DNA from: Alphaproteobacteria bacterium HGW-Alphaproteobacteria-6
GTDB lineage: Bacteria; Pseudomonadota; Alphaproteobacteria; Rhodobacterales; Rhodobacteraceae
Assembly (NCBI GenBank): GCA_002841115.1
Contig: PHEC01000010.1
Location: 1 to 63,180 of the forward strand
Length of the DNA: 63,180 nt
Direction: 5' to 3'
Part shown: one piece after another, positions 35,124 to 43,036 of the stretch
How positions within the stretch are numbered: the stretch's first letter is position 1
How the letters are laid out: every line of letters begins with the position of its first letter
The notes under the pieces: generated by a model
What the model saw: the letters and a program-made list of their open reading frames with translations, nothing else
The model's database searches: none
Told to the model about the DNA's origin: nothing
Translations under genes and position numbers: made by a program

Positions 35124-36265
35124 ATGCGCCGCGTCGTCATCACCGGGATCGGCATCGTCTCGCCGATCGGCAACAGCGCCGCCGAGGTCGAGGCGTCCTT
35201 GCGTGCCGGCCGGTCCGGCATCGTCTTCGCGCCGGACTATGCCGAACGCGGCTTTCGCAGCCAGATCCACGGCAAACCCGAGATCGTGCTGGAAGACCAC
35301 ATCGACAAGCGCAACCTGCGCTTCATGGGGCCGGGGGCGGCCTACAACTTCATCGCCATGGAACAGGCGATCGCCGACAGCGGGCTGGAGGCGGGCGATG
35401 TCTCGAACCCCCGCACCGGGCTGATCATGGGCTCGGGCGGGCCATCGACCTCGAATTTCTTCGAGGCGCACCGCATCGTCATCGAAAAGGGCGCGCCGAA
35501 GCGGATGGGGCCCTTCATGGTCACCCGCTGCATGTCCTCGACCAATTCGGCCTGCCTGGCCACGCCCTTCCAGATCAAGGGGGTGAACTATTCGATCACC
35601 TCGGCCTGCTCGACCTCGGCGCATTGCATCGGCAACGGCACCGAACTGATTCAGATGGGCAAGCAGGACGTGGTCTTTGCCGGTGGCGGCGAGGAACTGG
35701 ACTGGACGCTGTCGTGCCTGTTTGACGCGATGGGGGCGATGTCGTCGAAATACAACGACAGCCCGGCCACCGCCAGCCGCACCTATGACGTGACCCGCGA
35801 CGGCTTCGTCATCGCCGGCGGCGGCGGGGTGGTGGTGCTGGAGGAGCTTGGCCATGCCCTGGCGCGCGGCGCGAAGATCTACGCCGAGGTCACCGGCTAC
35901 GGCGCCACCTCGGACGGCTACGACATGGTGGCCCCCTCGGGCGAGGGCGGCGAGCGGTCGATGCGGCTGGCGCTGGCAACGCTGCCCGAGGGCCGGCAGG
36001 TCGACTACATCAACGCCCATGGCACTTCGACGGTAATCGGCGACATCACCGAGGCGGGGTGCATGAGGCGATCTATTCGGTCCTGATGATGAACGGCGAC
36101 TTCATCGCCGCCTCGGCCAATGTCACGACGCTTGACCCCGCGCTTGATCCGGCCGAGATCGTCACCGAACTGCGCGAGGGCGTGACGCTCGACAGCGTGA
36201 TGTCGAACAGCTTCGGCTTCGGCGGAACCAATGCCACGCTCATCATGAGCCGCTACGACGGATGA
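35124..36265 (+). pseudogene. fabB: 3-oxoacyl-ACP synthase I, with internal deletion and frameshift
   Basis: The first part (35124 to about 36055) encodes residues 1 to about 311 of FabB in frame, including active-site Cys in [20 protein letters not shown] and the first catalytic His in NAHGTST. The frame then shifts and stops at 36086. From about 36063 a different frame encodes the C-terminal segment [20 protein letters not shown] to [20 protein letters not shown]. Against the E. coli FabB layout, only 20 nt remain between the GD after GTST and EAIY, where about 105 are expected. So roughly 85-88 nt are missing, including the conserved Lys and second catalytic His (TKxxTGHS). The remaining segment reads GTSTVIGD where GTSTPVGD is usual. 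Without that segment the enzyme cannot condense normally. This could be real decay or an assembly error. Confidence 0.9.
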
Positions 36266-36271
36266 ACTGAC

Positions 36272-37060
36272 ATGGCCGGGTTGATGACGGGCAAGCGCGG
36301 GCTGATCATGGGCGTCGCGAACGACCGCTCGATCGCCTGGGGGATCGCGCAGGCGCTGGCCGCCGAGGGCGCGGACCTGGCCTTCACCTATCAGGGCGAG
36401 GCCTTCGGCAAGCGGGTCGAGCCGCTGGCCGCCTCGCTGGGCGCGACCATGCTGATCGAGGCCGACGTGCAGGACGACGCCTCGCTCGACGGCGCCTTCG
36501 CCCGGCTCGGGGCCGAATGGGGCAGCATCGACTTTCTGGTCCATGCCATCGCCTATTCCGACAAGGCCGAGCTTGCCGGGCGCTTCATCCACACCTCGCG
36601 CGAGAATTTCCGCACCTCGCTGACGATCTCGTGCTTTTCCTTCATCGATGTCGCCCGGCGGGCGGCGGCGCTGATGCCGGACGGCGGCACGCTGCTGACG
36701 CTGAGCTATCAGGGGTCGACCCGGGTCACGCCCTTCTACAACGTGATGGGCGTCGCCAAGGCGGCGCTGGAGGCCTCGGTGCGCTATCTGGCCAATGACC
36801 TCGGGCCGCAGGGCATCCGCGTCAACGCGATCAGCCCGGGGCCGATGAAGACCCTGGCCGGGGCGGCGATCGGCGGCGCGCGCAAGACCTTCCGCCACAC
36901 CGAGGCCAACGCGCCCCTGCGCCGCAATGCCACGCTTGAGTCGATCGGCGGCACCGCGGTCTATCTCGCCTCGGACTACGGCGCCTGCACCACCGGCGAG
37001 GTAATCACCGTCGACAGCGGCTATCACGTCCTCGGCATGCCGCAGCCCGAGAATCTTTAA
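36272..37060 (+). CDS. fabI: Enoyl-ACP reductase (NADH)
   Basis: Reduces trans-2-enoyl-ACP, completing each elongation cycle. A 262-residue short-chain dehydrogenase-like enzyme. The cofactor-binding start is GLIMGVANDRSIAWGIAQAL, and the active-site segment SYQGSTRVTPFYNVMGVAKA has the FabI-type Tyr and Lys. INAISPGPMKTLAG is also typical. It starts 6 bp after the fabB remnant and belongs to the fabA-fabB-fabI operon. Confidence 0.97.
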   Translation: MAGLMTGKRGLIMGVANDRSIAWGIAQALAAEGADLAFTYQGEAFGKRVEPLAASLGATMLIEADVQDDASLDGAFARLGAEWGSIDFLVHAIAYSDKAELAGRFIHTSRENFRTSLTISCFSFIDVARRAAALMPDGGTLLTLSYQGSTRVTPFYNVMGVAKAALEASVRYLANDLGPQGIRVNAISPGPMKTLAGAAIGGARKTFRHTEANAPLRRNATLESIGGTAVYLASDYGACTTGEVITVDSGYHVLGMPQPENL

Positions 37061-37380
37061 CTGGCTGCTGAAAACGTCACGCCTCCACCTGTTTCAACCA
37101 CCAGATCGGAAATCTGTTCCTCGCCACGCTTCCCACACGCACTGGCCCGGGCGACCAGCCCGGGCCGCGCCCGACCCTCCCGGCGGGAGGGCGCATCGCA
37201 ACGTCGCAAATTGCTCAACGACTGGAATGATTCGGCTGCCATAAAGCACCGCAACCCCGGCGTGGCAAAGCGCCCCCCCAGGGTCGGGCGCGTCCCTCGG
37301 TGCCGGGATCGTATGGCGGGACAGGAAAAGTATCCTCGCCAGACACTGCCCGAGGTTCTTTTTTTAGCAACCTCTGAGCG
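37061..37380. other. 320-bp intergenic region with two strong palindromes
   Basis: No credible gene. Two hairpins lie close together: GGCCCGGGC-GACCA-GCCCGGGCC (37144-37166, perfect 9-bp stem) and CCCTCCC-GGC-GGGAGGG (37175-37191, perfect 7-bp stem). Neither is followed by a T-run on the plus strand. A weak CCTCG...CGAGG stem at 37334-37355 followed by TTCTTTTTTT could terminate fabI transcription, although it is 270 bp from the stop. Base composition is lower in G+C near the edges than in the flanking genes. Confidence 0.45.
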
Positions 37381-37968
37381 TCAGCCCGGCGGCCTCAGCG
37401 TGTCGCGCAGCCGGTCGGCCCCGCCGGCATAGCCCTCGGCATCGCCATAGTCGAAGAAATCGGCGTGATGGGGGTGCAGATCCTTCACCGCGCGGGCGTG
37501 CTTGATCGGGCACCAGTATTTCTCGGTCCGCGCCGCGACCTCGCGCACCAGCGCGATCACCCCGTTGCAATAGCCGCAATAGACGCAGTTGAGCTTCTGC
37601 AAGGCGTTCAGATAGGCCAGATGCTGGCGGTCGATGGCGATGTAGTCGCGGCGCCGGACCCGGGCGATGCCGTAGACCGGAAAACAGACCGCCTGATAGA
37701 GCGCGACGCAAAGATCAAGGAAGGCAAAGGGCAGGATCAGCATGTAGATGAAGGGCGCGGTCAGCACCACCATCGGCCGGGTCTGCCGCAGGAAGGCACC
37801 AAGCGATATCCGCGCCGCGCGGTGCCGTGCCAGCACCTCGGCCTCGAACCGCACCCGGCCGCGGTCGATCCGGTAGCGCAGCGCGTCGCGCCGCTCGGCC
37901 AGTTCGCGGTCGAAATCGGCGTAAAGCTCGTCCAGAAGCCGCCTGATCCGTTCACCGGATGATGCCAT
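37381..37968 (-). CDS. Cysteine-containing membrane protein of unknown function
   Basis: A 195-residue protein. The N-terminal third is highly charged and helical (ELYADFDRELAERRDALRYR), then come one long or two short hydrophobic segments (MVVLTAPFIYMLILPFAFLD; LCVALYQAVCFPVYGIA). The C-terminal soluble part has CVYCGYCNG and EKYWCPIKHAR, a cysteine arrangement that could bind metal. ATG 37968 follows GGAGGG at eight bases. I do not recognise the family. It stands alone, convergent with fabI. Confidence 0.85.
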   Translation of the reverse strand: MASSGERIRRLLDELYADFDRELAERRDALRYRIDRGRVRFEAEVLARHRAARISLGAFLRQTRPMVVLTAPFIYMLILPFAFLDLCVALYQAVCFPVYGIARVRRRDYIAIDRQHLAYLNALQKLNCVYCGYCNGVIALVREVAARTEKYWCPIKHARAVKDLHPHHADFFDYGDAEGYAGGADRLRDTLRPPG

Positions 37969-38163
37969 GACATGCCCTCCGCGGCGGTCGCTGCCGAAGG
38001 GCGCGACCGACCCGGCCGAAAGGATCACAATTGCGCGCACCGCACCAGCATTCGCTTGCCCCCGGCTCCGGCCGGGCTTGAAGCCTGCGGCCGGAACCGT
38101 CACGCTTGGGCCCTTGCCGGCGACCCGGCGCCGGGCCACAGTGGCGCGACGAAAGGACCCAAG

Positions 38164-38847
38164 ATGGCGATCACCACCTGCGTATTCGATGCCTATGGCA
38201 CCCTTTTCGATGTCGCCGCGGCGGCGCGGCTGGCGGCAGGCGAGCCGGGGCGCGGCGACCTGGCCACGGTCTGGCCGAAACTGGCCGAGGACTGGCGCGC
38301 CAAGCAGTTGCAATACACCTGGCTGCGCGCGGTGATGGGCCAGCATTGCGATTTCTGGCAGGTCACCCGGGACGGGCTTGACTGGGCGCTCGAGGCATCA
38401 GGGCTGAGCGATCCGGACTTGCGCGAAAGGCTGCTGGCGCTCTACTGGGAACTGCCAGCCTACCCGGAGGTGCCGGCGATGCTGGCGGCGTTGAAGGCGC
38501 AGGGCCTCGCCACCGCGATCCTGTCGAACGGCACGCCCGAGATGCTGGCGGCGGCGGTGCGCTCGGCCGGGATCGGCGACAGCCTTGACGCGGTGCTGTC
38601 GGTCGAGACGATCGGGGTCTACAAGCCCGATGCGCGGGTCTACGGGCTGGTCGGGGCGCATTTCGGCACGACGCCCGATCAGGTGCTCTTCGTCTCGTCG
38701 AACGGCTGGGACGCGGCGGCGGCGGCAGGCTACGGCTTTCGCGTCGCCTGGGCCAACCGGTCCGGCCAGCCGATCGACCGGCTGCCGGGCCAACCCCATC
38801 ACATCCTGACCGACCTGACCACCATCCCGGCGCTGGCCGGGGCATGA
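38164..38847 (+). CDS. HAD-superfamily hydrolase, haloacid dehalogenase type II
   Basis: A 227-residue enzyme matching L-2-haloacid dehalogenases. The nucleophile Asp is in CVFDAYGTLFDV, motif II SNGTPEML, the Lys/Tyr pair in GVYKPDARVYGL, and the Ser-x-Asn-x2-Asp set in FVSSNGWDAA. These cover the catalytic positions of the type II group, which releases halide from 2-haloalkanoates, although many family members act on phosphoesters. First gene of a four-gene operon with 4-bp overlaps to the next two. Confidence 0.93.
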   Translation: MAITTCVFDAYGTLFDVAAAARLAAGEPGRGDLATVWPKLAEDWRAKQLQYTWLRAVMGQHCDFWQVTRDGLDWALEASGLSDPDLRERLLALYWELPAYPEVPAMLAALKAQGLATAILSNGTPEMLAAAVRSAGIGDSLDAVLSVETIGVYKPDARVYGLVGAHFGTTPDQVLFVSSNGWDAAAAAGYGFRVAWANRSGQPIDRLPGQPHHILTDLTTIPALAGA

Positions 38848-39671
38848 CGCTGCATCACTTCACCGCCCGCGACGGCGCCCGCCTCGCCTTTCGCGATGAA
38901 GGCGCGGGGCGGCCGGTCCTCTGCCTCGCCGGGCTGACCCGCAATTCGCGCGATTTCGATTTCCTCGCCCCGCATCTTCGCGATCTGCGGCTGATCCGCC
39001 CCGACTACCGCGGCCGCGGCGGATCGGCGCGCACCGGGGCGGCCAGCTATACCGTGCCGCAGGAGGCGGCCGACGCGCTGGCGCTGCTGGACCACCTCGG
39101 CCTTGCCCGGGCGGCGATCATCGGCACCTCGCGTGGCGGGTTGATCGGGCTCTTGCTGGCGGCCACCGCGAAAGACCGGCTGACCGGGCTCTGCCTCGTC
39201 GACATCGGCCCGGTGATCGAGCGTGCCGGGCTGGACAAGATCGCCGGCTATGTCGGCCGCAACCCCGCGGCGCGGAGCATCGACGACCTGGTCGCCCGGC
39301 TGCCGGCGACGATGCCCGGCTTCGCCAATGTCCCCGATACCCGCTGGCGCGCCTTCGCCGAGGGTCTTTATGACGAGACCCCCGAGGGCCTGGTCAACCG
39401 CTACGACCCGGCGCTGCGCGAGGCTTTCCTGGCCGGGCTCGATGCGCCGCCGGCCGACGCCTGGCCGCTGTTCGACGCCTGCGCCGGCCTGCCCATGGCG
39501 CTGATCCGGGGCGCCAATTCCGATCTGCTGTCATCCGCGACCGCGGCCGAGATGCGCCGCCGCCGCCCCGACATGGTCTTCGCCGAGGTCCCCGACCGCG
39601 GCCATGTGCCGTTTCTCGACGAACCCGCGGCGCTGGCCGCGATCCATGCCTGGGCGGAGCGGCTGCCATGA
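38844..39671 (+). CDS. Alpha/beta-fold hydrolase
   Basis: A 275-residue alpha/beta hydrolase. The nucleophile elbow is IIGTSRGGLIG (G-x-S-x-G), the oxyanion region is LCLAGLTRNSRD and the catalytic His is in DRGHVPFLDEP. This resembles dienelactone, haloperoxidase-like and ester hydrolases of catabolic pathways. The ATGA overlaps with both neighbours indicate coupled translation. Its substrate is unknown; with a dehalogenase upstream and a beta-eliminating PLP enzyme downstream, hydrolysis of a small ester or lactone intermediate is plausible. Confidence 0.92.
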   Translation: MTLHHFTARDGARLAFRDEGAGRPVLCLAGLTRNSRDFDFLAPHLRDLRLIRPDYRGRGGSARTGAASYTVPQEAADALALLDHLGLARAAIIGTSRGGLIGLLLAATAKDRLTGLCLVDIGPVIERAGLDKIAGYVGRNPAARSIDDLVARLPATMPGFANVPDTRWRAFAEGLYDETPEGLVNRYDPALREAFLAGLDAPPADAWPLFDACAGLPMALIRGANSDLLSSATAAEMRRRRPDMVFAEVPDRGHVPFLDEPAALAAIHAWAERLP

Positions 39672-40645
39672 ACATCGACCTGATCGAGGCCGCGGCGCGG
39701 CGCTTCGCCGGGGTCGGGCGGCGCACACCGCTGCTCGCCTCGCCCGATCTCGACCGGATCGCCGGGCGCCCGGTCCTGGTCAAGGCCGAATGCCTGCAAC
39801 ACACCGGAAGCTTCAAGTTTCGCGGCGGCTGGGCGGCTCTCACGGCGCTGCCGGCCGCGGCGCGGGCCAAGGGTGTCATCGCCTATTCATCGGGCAACCA
39901 CGCCCAGGGCGTGGCGCTGGCCGCGGCCCGGCACGGCGCCCCCGCCGTCATCGTGATGCCATCCGATGCGCCTTCGGTGAAGATCGACAATACCCGCGCG
40001 CTCGGCGCCGAAGTGGTGCTCTACGACCGCGCCGCCGAGGACCGCGAGGCGATCGGCAAGGCGATCGCCGAGGCCCGCGGCCTGACCCTGATCCGGCCCT
40101 ATGACGAACCCGAGGTGATCGCCGGGCAAGGCACCTGCGGGCTCGAGATCGCCGAGGATGCCGCCACCGAGGGGATCACCGCGGCAACCGTGCTGACCCC
40201 GTGCGGCGGCGGTGGACTGACCTCGGGCGTGGCGCTGGCGCTGGCGGCGCGGGCACCGGGGATGCAGGTCAGGCCGGTCGAACCCGAGGGCTTCGACGAT
40301 ACCCGCCGCTCGCTCGCCGCCGGTCGGATCGAACGCAACGCCGGTGCCGGCGGCTCGATCTGCGACGCGATCGTGACGCCGGCGCCAGGCACCCTGACCT
40401 TCCCGATCATGGCGCGGCTCTGCGGCCCCGGCATCGCGGTTTCCGACGACGAGGCGCTGCGGGCGATGGCGCTGGCCTTCGCCCGGCTGAGGATCGTGCT
40501 GGAGCCGGGCGGGGCGGTGGCGCTGGCAGCGGCACTGTTCCACGGCGCCGAGATCGACGCGCCGGCGCTGATCGCGGTGGCCAGCGGCGGCAATGTCGAT
40601 CCGGCGGTGTTCCGCCTGGCGCTCGACCGCCACGGCGGCGGCTGA
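39668..40645 (+). CDS. PLP-dependent threonine/serine dehydratase-like enzyme
   Basis: A 325-residue fold-type II enzyme. The PLP Lys is in HTGSFKFRGGWAAL, the substrate loop is YSSGNHAQGVALAA, and the phosphate-binding loop is PCGGGGLTSGVALAL. Length and the lack of a regulatory ACT domain fit catabolic threonine/serine or hydroxyaspartate dehydratases and serine racemases. It eliminates water from a beta-hydroxy amino acid to give an oxo acid and ammonia. The exact substrate is not determinable. ATGA overlap with the preceding hydrolase. Confidence 0.92.
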   Translation: MNIDLIEAAARRFAGVGRRTPLLASPDLDRIAGRPVLVKAECLQHTGSFKFRGGWAALTALPAAARAKGVIAYSSGNHAQGVALAAARHGAPAVIVMPSDAPSVKIDNTRALGAEVVLYDRAAEDREAIGKAIAEARGLTLIRPYDEPEVIAGQGTCGLEIAEDAATEGITAATVLTPCGGGGLTSGVALALAARAPGMQVRPVEPEGFDDTRRSLAAGRIERNAGAGGSICDAIVTPAPGTLTFPIMARLCGPGIAVSDDEALRAMALAFARLRIVLEPGGAVALAAALFHGAEIDAPALIAVASGGNVDPAVFRLALDRHGGG

Positions 40646-40649
40646 GCCT

Positions 40650-41369
40650 ATGGCGCGCTTCCTGCTGGTCCATGGCTCCTGCCACGCGGCCTGGTGCTGG
40701 GACGGGGTGATCGCGCGACTGCGCGCCGCCGGCCATCAGGCCACCGCCATCGACCTGCCCGCCCATGGCGCCGATCCGACCCCGCCGGCCGCGGCAACGC
40801 TCGACGGCTACGCCCGCGCCATCCTCGCCGCGATCGACGCGGCCGGCGGGCCGCTCACCCTGGTCGGCCATTCCGCCGGCGGCTATCCGGCCGGCCTCGC
40901 CGCCCGCCTCGCCCCGCGGTCGGTCAGCCGGCTAATCTACCTTTGCGCCTATGTGCCCCACCCCGGCGCCTCGATCGCCGACCTGCGCCGCGCCGGGCCG
41001 GAACAGCCGCTGGCCGGGGCGATCCGCCTCGGCAAGGACCGCACCACCTTCACCATCGACCCCGCCCGCGCCCGCGCCACCTTCTACCACGACTGCCCCG
41101 ACCTGGTGGCGCGCGCCGCCGTTGCCCGGCTCTGCCCCGAGCCAGTCGCCCCGCAGGAAACCCGGTTCCCCGACGGCCCGCCCGAGGCCACCCTGATGCG
41201 CCACTACATCCTGTGCAGCGATGACCACACCATCCCGCCGGCCTGGCAGGCGGCAATGACCGCCGACTGGCCACGCGACCGCATCCACACGCTGGCCAGC
41301 GGCCATTCCCCCTTCCTGTCGGCAGCCGGTGCCCTCACCGCCCGGCTCATCGCGCTTGCCGCCGCCTGA
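40650..41369 (+). CDS. Alpha/beta-fold hydrolase, hydroxynitrile-lyase/esterase-like
   Basis: A 239-residue small alpha/beta hydrolase. The N-terminus RFLLVHGSCHAAWCWDGVI is typical of the salicylate-esterase/hydroxynitrile-lyase group. The nucleophile is in LVGHSAGGYPA, the Asp in CSDDHTIPP and the His in LASGHSPFLSA. ATG 40650 is 5 bp after the dehydratase stop, so it is the fourth gene of the operon. No signal peptide. Confidence 0.92.
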   Translation: MARFLLVHGSCHAAWCWDGVIARLRAAGHQATAIDLPAHGADPTPPAAATLDGYARAILAAIDAAGGPLTLVGHSAGGYPAGLAARLAPRSVSRLIYLCAYVPHPGASIADLRRAGPEQPLAGAIRLGKDRTTFTIDPARARATFYHDCPDLVARAAVARLCPEPVAPQETRFPDGPPEATLMRHYILCSDDHTIPPAWQAAMTADWPRDRIHTLASGHSPFLSAAGALTARLIALAAA

Positions 41370-41483
41370 TCGCGTCGCTGGCCGGCGATTGCCTGTCGCG
41401 CTTTTGCGCGCCAAATCAGCGCGGCGCGCCAGACTGGACCGGCAAGAACCGCCGCCGGCCAGGGATGCACGCCGCACCCTGCC

Positions 41484-41556
41484 CTCTTCTGTTTGAAAAT
41501 ACCTCGCGGGGGGGCGTCCCCGGCCTGCCGGGGACGGGGGGCTGCGCAAGCCCCCC
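41484..41556. repeat. Dispersed AAATACCTC element, copy 2, with two further hairpins
   Basis: CTCTTCTGTTTGAAAATACC begins a degenerate copy of the dispersed element: the second arm reads GCGGGGGG instead of GCCGGAGG. Two perfect stems follow: GTCCCCGG-CCTG-CCGGGGAC (41516-41535) and GGGGGGCT-GCGCA-AGCCCCCC (41536-41556). They lie between the hydrolase operon and the enolase-superfamily gene and probably terminate the former. Confidence 0.7.
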
Positions 41557-41577
41557 CTCTCAGCGAAGGACCAGACC

Positions 41578-42834
41578 ATGCGCCTCAAGGATCTGCAGAT
41601 CTTCACCGTCGCCCCCCCTTCCCCCGGCTGGGGCGGGCGCTACTGGCTCTTCGTCAAGCTGACCACCGACGACGGCATCACCGGGATCGGCGAATGCTAT
41701 GCCTCCTCGGTCGGGCCGAAGGCGATGGAGGCGGTGATCACCGATGTCTTCAACCGCCACATGGCCGGAACCAGCCCCGAAGAGATCGAGCTGATGTTCC
41801 GCCGCGCCTATTCCTCGGGCTTCACCCAGCGCCCCGACCTGACGGTGATGGGCGCCTTTTCGGGGCTGGAGATCGCTTGCTGGGACATTCTCGGCAAGGC
41901 CAGGGGCCGCCCGGTCTGGGCGCTGCTCGGCGGCAGGATCAACGAAAGGCTGCGCTCCTACACCTACCTCTACCCCGAACCGGGCAAGGGATCGGCGGAA
42001 TTCTGGGTCAGCCCCGAGATGGCGGCCGAGGCCGCTTCGCGCTTCGTCGGCATGGGCTTCACCGCGGTCAAGTTCGACCCCGCCGGCCCCTACACGATCC
42101 GCGGCGGCCATGACCCCTCGCAATCCGACATCGGCCGATCGGCCGCCTTCTGCCGGGCGATCCGTGCCGCGGTCGGCGACCGCGCCGACCTTCTCTTCGG
42201 CACCCATGGCCAGTTCAACATCGCCGGCGCGGTGCGGCTTGCCCAGGCGATCGAACCCTACGGGCCGCTTTGGTACGAAGAACCGATCCCGCCCGACAAT
42301 ATCCTCGACTTCGCCGAGGTGCAGAGGGCGGTGCGCATCCCGCTCGCCACCGGCGAACGCTTCACCACCAAGTCGGAATTTGCCACCCTGCTGCGCACCG
42401 GCGGCGCGCGCATCCTGCAACCCGCCCTCGGCCGGGTCGGCGGGATCTGGGAGGCCAGGAAGATCGCCGCCATCGCCGAGGTCTTCACCGCCCAGATCGC
42501 CCCGCATCTTTACGCCGGCCCGGTCGAATGGGCCGCCAACATCCACCTCGGCGCCTCGATCCCCAATCTTCTCATGGTGGAAACCATCGAGACCGGCGGC
42601 GCCTTCCACCTCGCGCTGATCCGCAATTCGATCCGCTGGGAAGACGGCTACGTCATTCCACCCGATGCCCCCGGCCTCGGCATCGACTTCGACGAGGATC
42701 TGGCCCGCGCCCATCCCTATGACGGCACAAGGCTGCACCTCGAGATGCAGGAGGCGCCTTGCGATTATTCGCGGCCGAACTGGTTCGAGGGCGGCGCGCC
42801 AAGCACCATCCCCGGCCCGCCGGCAAGGGCCTGA
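41578..42834 (+). CDS. Mandelate racemase/muconate lactonizing enzyme family protein, galactonate-dehydratase-like
   Basis: A 418-residue enolase-superfamily protein. The lid domain begins MRLKDLQIFTVAPPSPGWGG. Barrel motifs are AVKFDP, PLWYEEPIPPDN, PLATGERFTTKSEF, ILQPALGRVGGIWE, QIAPHLYAGP and VETIETGGAF. Two metal-ligand glutamates (EEP, GER) and the late His are present, but the position of the first ligand Asp (DFHGR in GalD) reads GTHGQF, and QPDL reads QPAL. The chemistry may therefore differ from sugar-acid dehydration. It follows a terminator-like region, with GAAGGA before the ATG. The stop lies inside a 25-bp tandem repeat. Confidence 0.9.
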   Translation: MRLKDLQIFTVAPPSPGWGGRYWLFVKLTTDDGITGIGECYASSVGPKAMEAVITDVFNRHMAGTSPEEIELMFRRAYSSGFTQRPDLTVMGAFSGLEIACWDILGKARGRPVWALLGGRINERLRSYTYLYPEPGKGSAEFWVSPEMAAEAASRFVGMGFTAVKFDPAGPYTIRGGHDPSQSDIGRSAAFCRAIRAAVGDRADLLFGTHGQFNIAGAVRLAQAIEPYGPLWYEEPIPPDNILDFAEVQRAVRIPLATGERFTTKSEFATLLRTGGARILQPALGRVGGIWEARKIAAIAEVFTAQIAPHLYAGPVEWAANIHLGASIPNLLMVETIETGGAFHLALIRNSIRWEDGYVIPPDAPGLGIDFDEDLARAHPYDGTRLHLEMQEAPCDYSRPNWFEGGAPSTIPGPPARA

Positions 42835-42871
42835 CGCCGGCCCGCCGGCAAGGGCCTGACGCCGGCCCGCC
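42813..42871. repeat. 25-bp tandem repeat spanning a stop codon
   Basis: A 25-bp unit beginning CGGCCCGCCGGCAAGGGC and ending CTGACGC is present at 42813-42837 and exactly again at 42838-42862, with 9 bp of a third unit to 42871. The first unit contains the TGA of the enolase-superfamily gene, so the duplication happened across the end of the coding region without changing the protein. Confidence 0.95.
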
Positions 42872-43036
42872 TATCACGCGAACTTGAGCGAGATGCGGCC
42901 TGACCGGCGAAGTCTTTTCGGCTAGGCTCGGCCGGCAAGACAGGACCGACCGAAACGCGCCATCCGAAATCCAGCCCGCAAGCCCGCCCCGCGATCCGGG
43001 CGGACACCGGCGGGCAACCTGCGGGAAAGGAGCCCG

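Noticed and set aside
36059-36265. A separate small gene after fabB
   Set aside because: Its product is plainly the C-terminal segment of FabB in a shifted frame, so it is treated as part of the broken fabB.
37061-37254. Minus-strand open frame of about 65 codons after fabI
   Set aside because: It is Arg/Gly-rich, spans two palindromes, has no ribosome site and no similarity that I recognise.
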